Positions 1-10,251 of a DNA stretch of 64,000 nt are shown here, one piece after another. Under the pieces are notes generated by a model, which was not told the origin of the DNA, ran no database searches, and saw nothing but the letters and a program-made list of their open reading frames with translations. Position 1 is the first letter of the stretch. Every line of letters begins with the position of its first letter. Source of the stretch: Craterostigma plantagineum (taxonomy: Eukaryota; Streptophyta; Magnoliopsida; Lamiales; Linderniaceae); assembly GCA_027422505.1 (NCBI GenBank), contig JAPQWV010000484.1, positions 124,001-188,000 on the forward strand, written 5' to 3'. The position numbers and the translations under genes were made by a program.

Positions 1-1204
1 CTCTGACTAAGAAGAATATGATAGTTTTGGAATTGTGGACTAAGAAAATTCTTCAATTTCTTCGTCGTTCTCCTCCTTTTTGCCGTTTTGCACTTATTGT
101 TTATCTTTCTCATCCTTTAACGATTTTTCTTTGACTTAGTCTGCACTTGCTCAAGCGGAAGCTCCGCTTTTCTACGAGGCTGAGAGATTTTCTAAGGCGA
201 AGATCTTCTTGTTCGTTCTCGGGCCGATACCGCGCTCCTTTTCTCTTAATCCCTAGTGAGGTTTCAAAGATTATCGATTTGAAGAAGTCCGCAGTTGTGG
301 AAATCGAACCAAAGGCCGTGCTCCTCTTATCATTGTCTCGATATAAGACCGGATTATCGTTGGAGAAGTTCACTTCGTGGTGTTCCTCTTTCCAACCGTT
401 TTGACGAGTGTACGAGATTATCGATGGAGAAGTTCACAGCAAGATCCATGCCCCTTCCCATGATATGAGATTGTGATAGTCGAGGGGCAGGTTCTTTTGG
501 CCTGATTTTTGTGCGTTGAGCATTCCTCGTGTGCGTTTTCCACATTCTTTTGTCATCTTTTTCTTTGTCGTCTCGTTTTCCTCCCTCCTTTTCTCGATTG
601 AATATCCCATCGAAGACTTAGTTGTTCGGTTGAAGGCTCAAAGGATGTTCAAGTGAAGAAAAGGATATCGGAGAAGGCTCAAAAGGATGACTAAAGGCTA
701 TATTAAAGGATTGAAATTTTCTATATGTAAGGCCATTTGAGGAATTTCCTAAGTGCTCTAATCATTTTCCTAAGGATCTAACGAGGTGACTATGAAGCCA
801 GGAATCACTGGTTAAGACAATTAATTGATGTGTGACTCACTCAAGAATAAATCAATAGAAAGGAAAATAACTGGCCAGAATCCCCACTTATGTAAAGTGG
901 CTTTGTGTCTAGTGGAGCAAACTAAATGAGCGTTAGACACAAGAATGCGACTTAGACTGACAAAATTAAGCAAATAATCAGTCGCATCCCAGGAAAATCT
1001 AATTATGACTTAGATCGAGCATCCTAAAGATTTCTTCATTCCCCTATATTATAGGTATATGTATAGTTTATTATTATTATTTTTTTATTTGTTATTTATT
1101 TTAGTTATTTTTAATATCACACAAGATAAGACAAATGAGCATGGAAAACACATAGAATAGAGCATGTGATAGCACAGAAGATCAGGTAATGCACATATCA
1201 CGGA
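1..1204. other. Non-coding stretch, possible copia 3' flank or LTR
   Basis: I see no convincing gene here. The stretch lies downstream, in element orientation, of the minus-strand copia RNase H that ends near 1205, so it would be expected to hold the polypurine tract and 3' LTR of that element. A pyrimidine-rich run near 560-600 (purine-rich on the minus strand) is a possible polypurine tract. I could not find clear TG...CA ends or a second LTR to compare, so this is only an inference from position. The short open frames are low-complexity and do not resemble a family I know. Confidence 0.3.
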
Positions 1205-1916
1205 AGATTCAACATGTCTAAATTCCGAGAAGGAATTGGAATCGTTTTTCATCCCATGCCTTGGTGAAAATGTCGGCTAGTTGATATTCTGTGTTCACAA
1301 AGTACATGTCAATGGTGCCTTATTCTACGTGATCTTTGATAAAGTGATATCTAATGTCTATGTGTTTCGTGCGTGAATGGTGAACAGGATTGCATGTAAT
1401 TGCGATGGCACTTTGGCTATCACTATATATGGGTATGTTATTCAAATTGTACCCATAATCACGAAGCTGAGTCCGCATCCACAGCATCTGGGAGCAACAC
1501 CTGGCGGCTGCGACGCATTCAGCTTCAGCCGTCGAAGTTGAGACGCAATGTTGCTTTTTGGATGACCAGCAGACTAGTTTTTTGCCTAGAAATTGAGCGC
1601 CACCGGAGGTGCTTTTCCTGTCCATTCGGCAACCTGCATAATCAGCATCAGTGTAGCCAATACGTTTGAAGTTCGTGCCTTTAGGATACCATAGTCCTAA
1701 GGTAGTCGTGCCCTTAAGGTAGCGAAGAATACGCTTCACCGCGAGCATGAGGGATTCTTTGGGATCGGCTTGGAAGCGGGCACAAAAACACGTGACGAAC
1801 ATGATATCCACCCGACTAGAAGTCAGGTAGAGAAGATATCCAATTATGCTCCGATAGAGTGTGGTGTCGATCGATTTTCCTGTGGGATCGGCATCTAACT
1901 TGCAACTTGTTGACAT
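1205..1916 (-). pseudogene. Copia RNase H domain
   Basis: This is the C-terminal ribonuclease H part of copia Pol, which removes the RNA strand during reverse transcription. The translation contains the usual copia landmarks in order: LKGT, the first acidic residue in YTDADYAG, DRKSTSG, the Glu in STAEAE, the Asp in YSDSQSAI, and HSRTKHIDIRYHF. The frame 1916-1320 stops after DHVE, but homologous sequence continues to about 1205 with the TKAW-like end expected for the family, so the stop at 1320 is a mutation inside the domain tail. All three acidic positions are retained although the rest of Pol is broken. Confidence 0.85.
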
Positions 1917-2600
1917 GGGAGTGCTGAGAGGCTTGCTCTAATCTTGATGGAACCTTTTCCGGATGTCCTTAATACATTTTGTTTGACTTTCCCATCATCG
2001 AGCTGCCTGACTTGAAGTCCCAGGAAAAATTGCATCTCTCCCATGTGGCTCATTTCTAATTTACTCTTCATGAGATCTCCAAACTTCTTGCAAAGCCGTG
2101 GATTTGTTGAACCGAAAATAATGTCGTTGACATTAACTTGAACGACCATCAGATCCTTGTCTTGCCATTTGATGAAGACGGTCGTATCGATTGTTCCTCG
2201 AATAAATCCAAACATTATGAGGAAGTCACTCAGGACATCATACCAAGCACGTGGAGCTTATTTTAGTCCGTAGAGAGCTTTATCCAATCGATAGACGTGA
2301 TCGGGATGTTCTTGATCAATGAAGCCGTCTGGCTGAGCGACATAGACTTCTTCTTTAAGTACGCTATTGAGAAAGGCGGTTTTAACGTCCATTTGATAGA
2401 CCTTGAAGGCTTTATGAGCCGCATAACCCAATAATAGATGAATGGCTTCAATTCGGGCAACAGGAGCATACGTTCCGTCGTAATCAATGCCTTCATGTTG
2501 GTTATATCCCTTAGCAACTAATCGTGCCTTGTTCCGGATCACTTCGCCATTTGCATTCTTTTTATTCTTAATACCCATTTTGTTCCAATGATAGTTTCCC
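1895..2600 (-). pseudogene. Copia reverse transcriptase domain, catalytically broken
   Basis: Two frames cover the RT. The N-terminal part (2578-2258) has [10 protein letters not shown], the Asp-containing [11 protein letters not shown] and ALYGLK, followed at once by an in-frame stop. The C-terminal part (2215-1895) has the metal-binding motif region and FLGLQV. The expected YVDD box reads NVND, so one catalytic aspartate and the preceding tyrosine are replaced. The product could not polymerise DNA even if the stop were read through. The remaining motif order and spacing are normal for copia RT. Confidence 0.85.
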
Positions 2601-2819
2601 CATGCGGACGGGTACTAATTTCCACACTTGAAGACGTTCGAATTGGTTGACTTTCTCTTGCATTGCAATAATCTAATCCGGGTCTTGTAGTGCGTCTGCT
2701 ACCTTAGTGGGCTCATTTTGGCTTAAGAAACAGCTGAAAAGACTGTGTTGATGTCGTGTCCTTACTCTGCTCGAAGGATCGCCAATTATCTTATCAACTG
2801 GGTGAGCTCTAGTCCACTT

Positions 2820-3526
2820 GCGCTCATGTGGCAAAGCTGAAGGCATCAGCCAGTTGTGGATCTAGATTTCCAATGATTTCTGATTGTTCATTAGTGTGAG
2901 GAAGTTCCAAGTTTCTGATAAATCTCACTGAGATATTGATTCTTGAACTCAGTGCCGTTGTCTGTTCGAATAGCTTGAATAGTCTGTTTTGCAGCAGATT
3001 CTGAGTAGTGTTCACAAAGTTAATAATCAAGTCCTCTTGTCTCATCTTTGGTTCGGAGGAACTTTGTCCAAGTGTAGCGAGAGAAGTCATCGACGATTAC
3101 TAGCACGTACTTGCGCCCACTGATACTCTGTGTCTGCATTGGCCCACAGAGCTCCATGTGGATTAGTTCTAATGGTCGAGAGGTAGACGCAATTTGCTTG
3201 ACTTGATGAGATGCTCGCTTTATTTTTCCTAATTGCATGCCGAACAATGATGCTCCTTTTGTAGTAGTATGGTTGGAAGACCGTGAACCAACTTTTTCGT
3301 AGAAAGGCGTTGGAGAGCTTTCATATTTAGATGAGGCATTCGTTGATTCCATAAGCTGTTCCTCTGTAAAATAGTAGAGATGAGGCATACAGTTGTCGAG
3401 GGCCGCACAGACGTTGGGTTGATCGTGTAAAGATTGGATTTCCGAAGTCCGAAGAGGAGTTCTGTGTCCTGACAGTCTAAAATTTTGCACCGGCAGCGTG
3501 GAAGACCACTTGAAATCATTTATCAC
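2820..3526 (-). pseudogene. Copia integrase, N-terminal and core fragments
   Basis: The frame 3526-3020 starts in the pre-integrase zinc-binding region (a HxxxC-type stretch around GMQLGKIKRASH) and runs into the catalytic core, with ELIHMELCGPMQT and VIVDDFSRYTW, where the Asp of VDDFSR is the family's catalytic residue. Then the frame shifts: 3090-2824 carries the continuation in other frames. The enzyme would join element DNA to the host chromosome. It is truncated relative to a normal copia integrase, because the region up to the RT at 2600 is scrambled and short. Confidence 0.75.
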
Positions 3527-3689
3527 AGAACTGGCCTATGCTGAACAAGTTATGGCGGAGGCCCTCGACATAAGAGAATCTTTTATCGTAAGATTTTCCA
3601 AATAATGTCTCCACATCCAAGAATGGGAGCTGAGTCATTATTTCCGAATCTGACTTTGCCGTTTGGCCGGTCTTTGTAGTTGCTCAGCA

Positions 3690-3760
3690 GCTCTTGATTT
3701 CCAGTCATGTGTGTGGAGCAACCAGAGTCGAGGTACCACACATGATGGATCTGCAAAGAC
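3690..3760 (-). pseudogene. Copia aspartic protease active-site remnant
   Basis: Minus-strand translation around 3745-3690 gives WYLDSGCSTHMTG, the active-site signature of the copia polyprotein protease (DSG core). This enzyme cuts the Gag-Pol polyprotein in the virus-like particle. Only the signature and close flanks are readable; the frame is interrupted on both sides. Confidence 0.75.
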
Positions 3761-3779
3761 AAGTTAGGGAGCTTTAGGT

Positions 3780-5921
3780 ACCCACTTAAGCATGCGTCCT
3801 CTCAGATTAGCAGATATAGATTTAGGTTCGGATACGGTTCCTAAATTATTGCTTGAGGGAGTTTTAATCACCCATTTCACTTTCGGAGAAGTGGGTTAGG
3901 GTGTAGCCTCTTTAGGTGACTTGGCCTTTTCGGCATTTGTCGTCCTAGGCGGAGATTTAGAAATCCATTTGGGTTGAACCTTGCAGGGAACGTTAATTTC
4001 AGTACGTACAAATGCTTTGGTAGGCTTGTCCGAGGAAAAGATATTTTTTTATAATCTCCTAAGGTGCTTGGGGGACTCAATCTTTACGGGATACCTTAGG
4101 TGAATACAGGCATGCACAGCGCCATACGCCTTTTTTATGGCTGGATCTTGTTTCCTACGGGTCTTCCTAGTGGCATTTGTTTCAGAATGCCTAATTTTAG
4201 CTTCAGATGTAGAGCCAATTTCGAAATTAGTGCTTCTAAAAATGGTAGGCTGTAGAGTAGATGTAGAAGCAGTTATTTGAAGCGAAGAAATGACTCTTTT
4301 ATTTCTACGAGTGTCATTTATTTGTACAAAAGGAGCAACATTCTTAGATATACTCGAATCTACTAGCTCCTTCTTAATACTAGACACTCTCGCCTTCGGT
4401 TCTAGTGCTTGCCCTACGCTCCCTGTAGACGTAGGTAAAATAGATTTACTCTTAGCACTTTTAACAGAATTATCAATGCACTTTTGATCTTTCGAAGGTG
4501 ATTTTTTTATTTTCACGCTTTGCATAGTAGTGTGAGAGGGTAGTTTGGGACGGTGAGGAAGCTTTGAGATTTTCCATCTCTTTTAAGAACTTTTTCTTTT
4601 TCAGCTTAGAAATTCTCTCTTTCTTTATCTAATTTTGCTTGAACTTCCTCTATCTGTTTTATTAGAGGAGGTTTGTAGAGAGAATTTTTATAATGAACGT
4701 TTTTGACTTCCTCGTAGTGTGTTTGAGATTCAGGAGGTCGAACTAAATCACAGACATGTGTTAAAGATGGTTTCATATTTTTGTCTCTTTCATTGAGTTC
4801 TGTGTAGTTAAAGGGGATTTCAGGCCCATATGAGGCTCTACTCTTAGACGAATCTGAAGTACTTTGTTTTGTCGCTTCAATGAAATTTCTAAGAGAGGTT
4901 GCTACTAAACCCATGTTCTTAATATCATATATTTCTTTCTTCCGTAGAACACGTGGGTTAGTGAAACATATGCCTTCTATTGGCTTATAGAATTCTGTAT
5001 CCTTGGGCTGGTTTAGAAATATCGTCTGCTCAAAATGTCCCCTACGCGTAAGAATATCATATAATTTCTTAATTTTCGCATATAAAATTCTTGCGTTCCT
5101 CACCTAGGAGAGCATAATTATTTTCTACCGTCAGTTTAGCGGCTTGACAGGCATCAAGTTCTTTACTAAGCTCACTAACCTTCGCATTAGATATTTCTAA
5201 TTGAGCTTCTAAGTTAATAATCTTAGTGGTAGCTTCGGTAATCCTACCATTTAGGGTGGCTTGCTCATTGAGATTCCTAACCAAGCAATTGTAGTTATTT
5301 GCTAGCCTATCTTCTAATTCCTTAATCTTTCGCTATGCTGTCCTATTTGAGGTTGACTAGTCTCTCTAGAATGTAGGCTCTTATTAAGTTCTTCTGTTTT
5401 AGCACTAGAGCTTCTAAGTTCTGATTCGAGACTATTTATCTTCTCCTGGGACCTAGAAAGTTTATCCTCTACTTCCTTAATACTTTTCTGCTCACGTTTC
5501 ATGTTAGCATATTGTTTTTGATATGATTCTAACATGGTCAATAATGTGGATGAAGAGTCTACCTCTTGTGATGAGGTGGATGCGTTATCTTCGTCCTTCT
5601 GGTTGGATGTTTCGGCGTCGCTGTCGTCGTCAAGACGTGCCATGAGGGCAAGATTCTCGTCTTCAGAGCTAGACGTGTTTTCGAGCCAATTGTCCTGCTT
5701 TGCCATGAGGGATACTCCTGCTTCCTTCTGCTTCGTGAGTTGAAGCTTCTTGGAGTAGTAATTAGCATCTACTTTCTTGGGAAGAGTGCATTCTCTGGCA
5801 AAATGGCCAGGCTTGTTGAAGCACTTATTGGGCTCTTTCATATTCTTGACTTCGGAGCTCTCTGGTGCATGTTCCTTGTTTTTAGAGCTTGAGGTTCGAA
5901 GTTTGTTGGCCGAGGATGAGG
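3780..5921 (-). pseudogene. Copia gag C-terminal half: zinc knuckle and long coiled-coil region
   Basis: In element order there is a CCHC-like knuckle near 5810 (KCFNKPGHFAREC), then an acidic Ser-rich stretch, then several heptad-rich segments (5500-5314, 5284-5069, 5103-4606) and a Lys/Pro-rich tail (4525-3880). The knuckle has lost its second cysteine: a CFNCG-type motif is shortened to CFNK, which should abolish zinc binding. Heptads rich in Leu, Glu and Lys suggest coiled coils that could assemble particles. Frameshifts break the region into at least five pieces. About 2 kb between knuckle and protease is long for copia. A second copy of the same region lies at 23847-24720. Confidence 0.7.
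5912..5921. repeat. Left target-site duplication of the LINE at 5922
   Basis: GAGGATGAGG here is repeated exactly at 10252-10261, directly after the LINE poly(A). Removing the LINE and one copy rejoins the copia gag reading frame across a Ser-rich stretch, which supports a single clean insertion. Confidence 0.9.
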
Positions 5922-5936
5922 CACTAATGGCAGTCG

Positions 5937-6491
5937 GTGCATGTTGAGCAGCCGAGGGAGGATGGGAGCACATCTGAGATCATCCCAGTTAGGGTGGAGT
6001 ATGAATGGCGCCCGTCGAGGTGTGGCTCATGCGAAACATGGGCGCATGGGGACACGCAATGCCCCAAGCGTGTTGTGCGGCTGCCATTAGTGCGGGATAC
6101 GGCAGGGGTGACAAAGCAGCCATCGCCAGCGCAGGGCTCTAATTGTGGGACTCGGGATGCATCGCGTCACCCGCAGCCCCGTCGGGATCGGCCGCGGCAT
6201 GACCACGGAAAAGACACGCCCTCTATTTGGCGACAAGTTGGTGCGCATGGGAAGGCGGTGCGGGTGTCGCGATCACCTACATCGAGGACTGAACATGGTA
6301 GCCGAGGGGGATCAGATATTGCGAGCTCATCTCAAGGCCCACATATTCCGCGGCGTACGGGGGACGAAGGCCAGACAGATCATAATTCCTTCGCTATACT
6401 TGGGGAATTGCAAGACGCGGACACCTCTCTAACAAATTCACTTCCTATGGGCCCTAAAGTGAGTGCAGCCCTTTCGGGGGGTAGATCATGA
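5937..6491 (+). pseudogene. LINE ORF1 C-terminal remnant with CCHC knuckle
   Basis: An open frame of 184 codons that begins where the insertion begins, so its first Met is accidental. It lacks the DUF4283 domain found upstream in other copies and starts just before the zinc knuckle, CGSCETWAHGDTQC (C-x2-C-x4-H-x4-C), preceded by the family phrase VEYEWRP. The rest is a basic, Ser/Arg/His-rich tail that probably binds RNA. The frame ends in TGA at 6489-6491, which overlaps the ATG of ORF2 at 6488-6490 as ATGA. Confidence 0.8.
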
Positions 6492-9400
6492 TCCCTATTG
6501 GTTCATGGAATGTGCGTGGTCTTAATCGTCAAGACCACAGGAGGGCAGTGGGTGAGTGGATTAGACGGGTTGGTTTGGGACTTATTGGACTTCTGGAGAC
6601 GCGTGTGGCTGAGCCTAACGCAGCACGAATATCAGAGGGGCTTCAGACACGTTGGAATTGGTTTTTTGACTATGAGGATGGACCTGGGACTAGGATTTGG
6701 GTTGGCTGGGACCCATCGGTGCTTTGTGTAACTGTTGTTGGTAAATCTAGCCAGGCTGTGCATTGTCGTGTGGACCAGATTGATACGAGGGATCAGATTT
6801 TCGTTTCGTTCGTCTATGGGAAGTCTCGACGGGAAGAGCGGTCTTCCCTGTGGGATGAGTTGGTCCACTACGCGGCGCTACGCTTAGATGATGCATGGTT
6901 GGTGACGGGAGATTTCAACACCATCTGCCATGTAGGTGAGGGCCGGGGGGGCACACCGCAAATGCGCGATATGTCGGATTTTCGGACCTGTCTCATACAA
7001 GCTGATCTTCTATCTCTCCCTTCAACGGGACAGGAGTTCACTTGGTATAATCAGCAGAGGGGTGGTGCTGGTATTTGGCGTAAACTGGATCGTATGCTTG
7101 GCAATCCGCAATGGTTTGCTCGGTATCAGAATGCGTGCTTCCGCTGTGACCTTCCTGCCACATCTGATCACTCACCTCTGTCATTAGGGGAGGCGGTACA
7201 TAGGCACAGGGGCGCCAATTTCCGGTTTGAGAACTTTCTTACTAAGGAGAGGGATTTCTTGGAGCATGTACAGCGCATATGGGGCATACCTATGGCCGGG
7301 TTTCCTATGTTCGTGCTAGTTCAGAGGCTGAAGTTACTGAAGCCTATCTTTACGCAGATGAGACGCAACAAAGGGGACCTGGCTGCTAATGTTGCGGACG
7401 CACAACGCTTCTTGGAGATAGCTCAGCTTTTTGCTGCGAGATTTCCTTTCGAGGGCTTATTTCACGACCTTGAGCGGCATTGCCGTCTCACTTTTGCAAG
7501 GGCCGTTGAGATTGAGCACACCTACTTATCTCAGAGGGCCAAGCTTGCGTGGCTCAAGGATGGTGATCAGTGCTCCTCTTATTTCTTCAAGAGAGTTGCA
7601 ATGCGCCGAGCGACTAATCGTATTGTCTCCTTGGAAAGCCCAAGTGGTGAACTCCTTGATACGCCAGAAGCGGTGGAAGGAGAACTCCTGGGATTCTATC
7701 AGGGCTTACTTGGCCAGTCAGCGCGGGTTGCGCCTGTTGAGCTAGCAGAGGTGCAGGGAGCCATTAAGCGCAAGCTTTCACCAGATGTGGCGCTGGAGAT
7801 GATCCGGCCAGTTGAGGATATGGAGGTGAAGCATGCGCTTTTCTCGATGGGAGATGAGAAGGCGCCAGGACCGGATGGTTATACGGCTGCCTTCTTCAAA
7901 GCGTCGTGGGCGATAGTGGGGCCTGAATTGACACGGGCAACACAGGATTTCTTTGCTACGGGCCGACTCCTAAAGGGTCTTAATAGCACTCTTATCACGC
8001 TTATACCTAAGTGCGAATCGCCAAGGAGGCCATCAGATTTTCGGCCAATCTCCTGCTGCAATGTCCTTTATAAGGTCATCTCTAAGATTTTGGCAAACCG
8101 TCTTAAACCTGCACTTGGAGGTCTAGTCCATGCATCGCAAACGGCCTTTATCCCCGGGCGGCGCATCAGCGATAACATTCTTTTGGCCCAGGAGCTTTGC
8201 CTTGGCTATACGAGTAAGGGACGCCCACCTCGAGTGATGTTGAAGGTTGATTTGGCAAAGGCTTATGACAGGGTGGAATGGACCTTCTTGTTGGCAACGC
8301 TTCATGCCATGGGGTTCCACCCGACTTTTATCGGCTGGGTACGGAGCTGTTTGACGACCCCCACTTTCTCTATTAACCTAAATGGTTGTTCGAAGGGATT
8401 TTTCGCTGGCAAGAGGGGCATTAGGCAGGGTGATCCTATCTCGCCCTATTTGTTCACGCTTGTCATGGAAGTGCTTCAAGGTCTTATTGACGCCCGCATC
8501 CAGGCTGAACCCCGATTTCGCTATCACTGGCGATGCGAGTCATTGTCGCTTCCCATGTTGGTGTTCGCAGATGACCTTCTTCTGTTTTGCCACGCCGATG
8601 CTATATCTGTTGGCGTGCTGAGAGATGCCTTACTGACATTTTCAGAGCTGTCTGGCCTACACCCTAATCCGGATAAGAGCGAGATCTACCTGTCACGGAG
8701 GGCAGAGGGCATAAAGGAACAGCTACTGGCGTTGATGGGCTTTCGGGAGGGTAGACTACCTGTCCGTTATTTGGGGGTGCCACTGATTGCTTCTCGACTC
8801 TCGATTCGGGATTGTGATCCACTGCTACAACGTGTTGATGTGCGCCTGGGATCTTGGCTGAATCGGTCCCTCTCGTATGCGGGAAGGGTACAACTGATAA
8901 AGACCGTCCTGCAAGCGCTACATGTCTACTGGTCAGGGGTGTTCTTGCTGCCCAAAGGTGTAATCCGCACTTTGGAGTCGAGATTTCGACAATTTTTATG
9001 GGGGGGAAACTCAGCCAAGGTAGCATGGGCGGACGTCTGTCTGCCTGTGTCTGAGGGGGGCCTGGGGTTTCGTTCGATTGCTACTGACAATAGGGCACTC
9101 CTTGTGCAGCTCTTATGGAGGGTCATTGATAGAACACCTGACTCGATATGGGTGGCATGGTTGTACAGCACGCGCTTGCATACGCATTCACTTTGGACCG
9201 TCCCCGTCTCGGTGAACACGGCATGGAGCTGGAGGAAATTGATGTCGTTACGCCCGGTAATACTTCCTTTCATTTCTTTTATGGTTGGTGACGGATCTTC
9301 ATTATTGCTATGGGAGGACCCGTGGATGCGGTCAACTCCACTAATTGAGCGCTATCCAAGGGGGCCACTTGCGATGGGGCTGCCATTGGGGACTCGCTTG

Positions 9401-10102
9401 AGCTCAGTTATTAATGCTCACGGATGGAACTGGCCAGGACGATCGACAGCTGAGTACATTGAGTTTAGTCGCCACCTACCACAGGTTCATCCCGCTATGC
9501 ATGATGGAATCCGTTGGAATGGCGCGCCTGAAGGCCGGCCTACTGCAAGGTTGGTCAGAGAGATGCTGCGGTTTCGTCGACCTCTGGTCCCATGGGCGGT
9601 CTTATTTGGGGGACCGCTGAGAGTCTCTCGACATGAGTTCATCTTGTGGTTGGGCATTCGCGATCGGTTATCAACAAGGGATAAGCCATGGGTGGCGCAG
9701 CGTGCTGGGACACCTGCCTGTGTTCTATGCGATGCCCTCCACTTTGAGTCAGTCCAGCACTTATTCTTTGATTGTGGATTTTCGCGCCAATGTGTTCGGT
9801 TACTACGGCAGAGAATCAGGTGGGTCTGGCCATACACGGATTGGCGAGAGGGCATCTTATGGGCTTCGGTGCGATGGCGTCGCAACCATCTTATAGCGGA
9901 TGCTTATCGGCATGTCTTAGCATCACTGGTCTACCACATCTGGCAAGCCCGTAACAAGCGCTGGAAGGAAGGGACTATCACGACCCCGGCCAGCCTTGTT
10001 GCGAGCGTTCTTAGCTTGGTGTGCATGAGATTGTTAGGGACATCACCTAAGTTTCACTTACAGAAGGCGGCTATCCGGCGCCTCTGGCGTGTAGCTTGGT
10101 AG
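6488..10102 (+). CDS. Intact LINE ORF2: endonuclease, reverse transcriptase and zf-RVT protein (1204 aa)
   Basis: This protein nicks target DNA and copies element RNA onto the nick. Residues 1-230 form an APE-like endonuclease with the family catalytic positions present: Glu37 in LLETRV, Asp142 and Asn144 in GDFN, and Ser226-Asp227-His228. The RT runs from about residue 455 (EKAPGPDG) and includes FRPISCCN, the Asp of KVDLAKAYD, RQGDPISPYLF and the catalytic FADD at 693-696. Residues from about 1049 form the zf-RVT module (HEFILWLG, CVLCD, HLFFDC). No RNase H domain follows. The start is the ATG overlapping the ORF1 stop, followed by SWNVRGLN as in all sister copies. There is no stop or frameshift over 3.6 kb, unlike every other copy here, so insertion is probably recent. 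Whether it is expressed is unknown. Confidence 0.93.
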   Translation: MIPIGSWNVRGLNRQDHRRAVGEWIRRVGLGLIGLLETRVAEPNAARISEGLQTRWNWFFDYEDGPGTRIWVGWDPSVLCVTVVGKSSQAVHCRVDQIDTRDQIFVSFVYGKSRREERSSLWDELVHYAALRLDDAWLVTGDFNTICHVGEGRGGTPQMRDMSDFRTCLIQADLLSLPSTGQEFTWYNQQRGGAGIWRKLDRMLGNPQWFARYQNACFRCDLPATSDHSPLSLGEAVHRHRGANFRFENFLTKERDFLEHVQRIWGIPMAGFPMFVLVQRLKLLKPIFTQMRRNKGDLAANVADAQRFLEIAQLFAARFPFEGLFHDLERHCRLTFARAVEIEHTYLSQRAKLAWLKDGDQCSSYFFKRVAMRRATNRIVSLESPSGELLDTPEAVEGELLGFYQGLLGQSARVAPVELAEVQGAIKRKLSPDVALEMIRPVEDMEVKHALFSMGDEKAPGPDGYTAAFFKASWAIVGPELTRATQDFFATGRLLKGLNSTLITLIPKCESPRRPSDFRPISCCNVLYKVISKILANRLKPALGGLVHASQTAFIPGRRISDNILLAQELCLGYTSKGRPPRVMLKVDLAKAYDRVEWTFLLATLHAMGFHPTFIGWVRSCLTTPTFSINLNGCSKGFFAGKRGIRQGDPISPYLFTLVMEVLQGLIDARIQAEPRFRYHWRCESLSLPMLVFADDLLLFCHADAISVGVLRDALLTFSELSGLHPNPDKSEIYLSRRAEGIKEQLLALMGFREGRLPVRYLGVPLIASRLSIRDCDPLLQRVDVRLGSWLNRSLSYAGRVQLIKTVLQALHVYWSGVFLLPKGVIRTLESRFRQFLWGGNSAKVAWADVCLPVSEGGLGFRSIATDNRALLVQLLWRVIDRTPDSIWVAWLYSTRLHTHSLWTVPVSVNTAWSWRKLMSLRPVILPFISFMVGDGSSLLLWEDPWMRSTPLIERYPRGPLAMGLPLGTRLSSVINAHGWNWPGRSTAEYIEFSRHLPQVHPAMHDGIRWNGAPEGRPTARLVREMLRFRRPLVPWAVLFGGPLRVSRHEFILWLGIRDRLSTRDKPWVAQRAGTPACVLCDALHFESVQHLFFDCGFSRQCVRLLRQRIRWVWPYTDWREGILWASVRWRRNHLIADAYRHVLASLVYHIWQARNKRWKEGTITTPASLVASVLSLVCMRLLGTSPKFHLQKAAIRRLWRVAW

Positions 10103-10155
10103 GATTGGGCTCAGTTCTGTTTTTGATTTTGTTGGTTTGTCGTTGATGGTGTTAG

Positions 10156-10173
10156 CCAGTAGCTTGTTACTGG
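10156..10173 (+). other. 3'UTR hairpin of LINE A
   Basis: CCAGTA and TACTGG form a perfect 6-bp stem around a six-base loop, about 70 bases before the poly(A) tail. The same hairpin is found at 27011-27028, 32571-32590 and, on the minus strand, 45504-45523. In some LINE clades a 3' stem-loop is the RT recognition site; that role is inferred here. Confidence 0.65.
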
Positions 10174-10251
10174 TCGAATCGTGAGTCATATCTCACTCAT
10201 ATGTACTTCCCCTACCTTTATATATACACGGAAATTATACCAAAAAAAAAA

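Larger units (their letters stand above)
5922..10251 (+). mobile_element. Young 5'-truncated LINE (subfamily A) inside copia gag
   Basis: The element starts in the last part of ORF1, holds an intact ORF2, a 3'UTR of about 140 bp with a hairpin, the terminal word TATATATACACGG and a run of ten A. It is flanked by the perfect 10-bp duplication GAGGATGAGG. All of this fits target-primed reverse transcription by an L1-clade machinery. 5' truncation within ORF1 means this copy cannot make the ORF1 RNA-binding protein, but it could supply ORF2 protein if transcribed. It is by far the least damaged element in the window. Confidence 0.92.

Noticed and set aside
110..545. Possible small host genes near the left edge
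   Set aside because: Overlapping short frames on both strands with low complexity and no domain; position suits a copia LTR or flank better.
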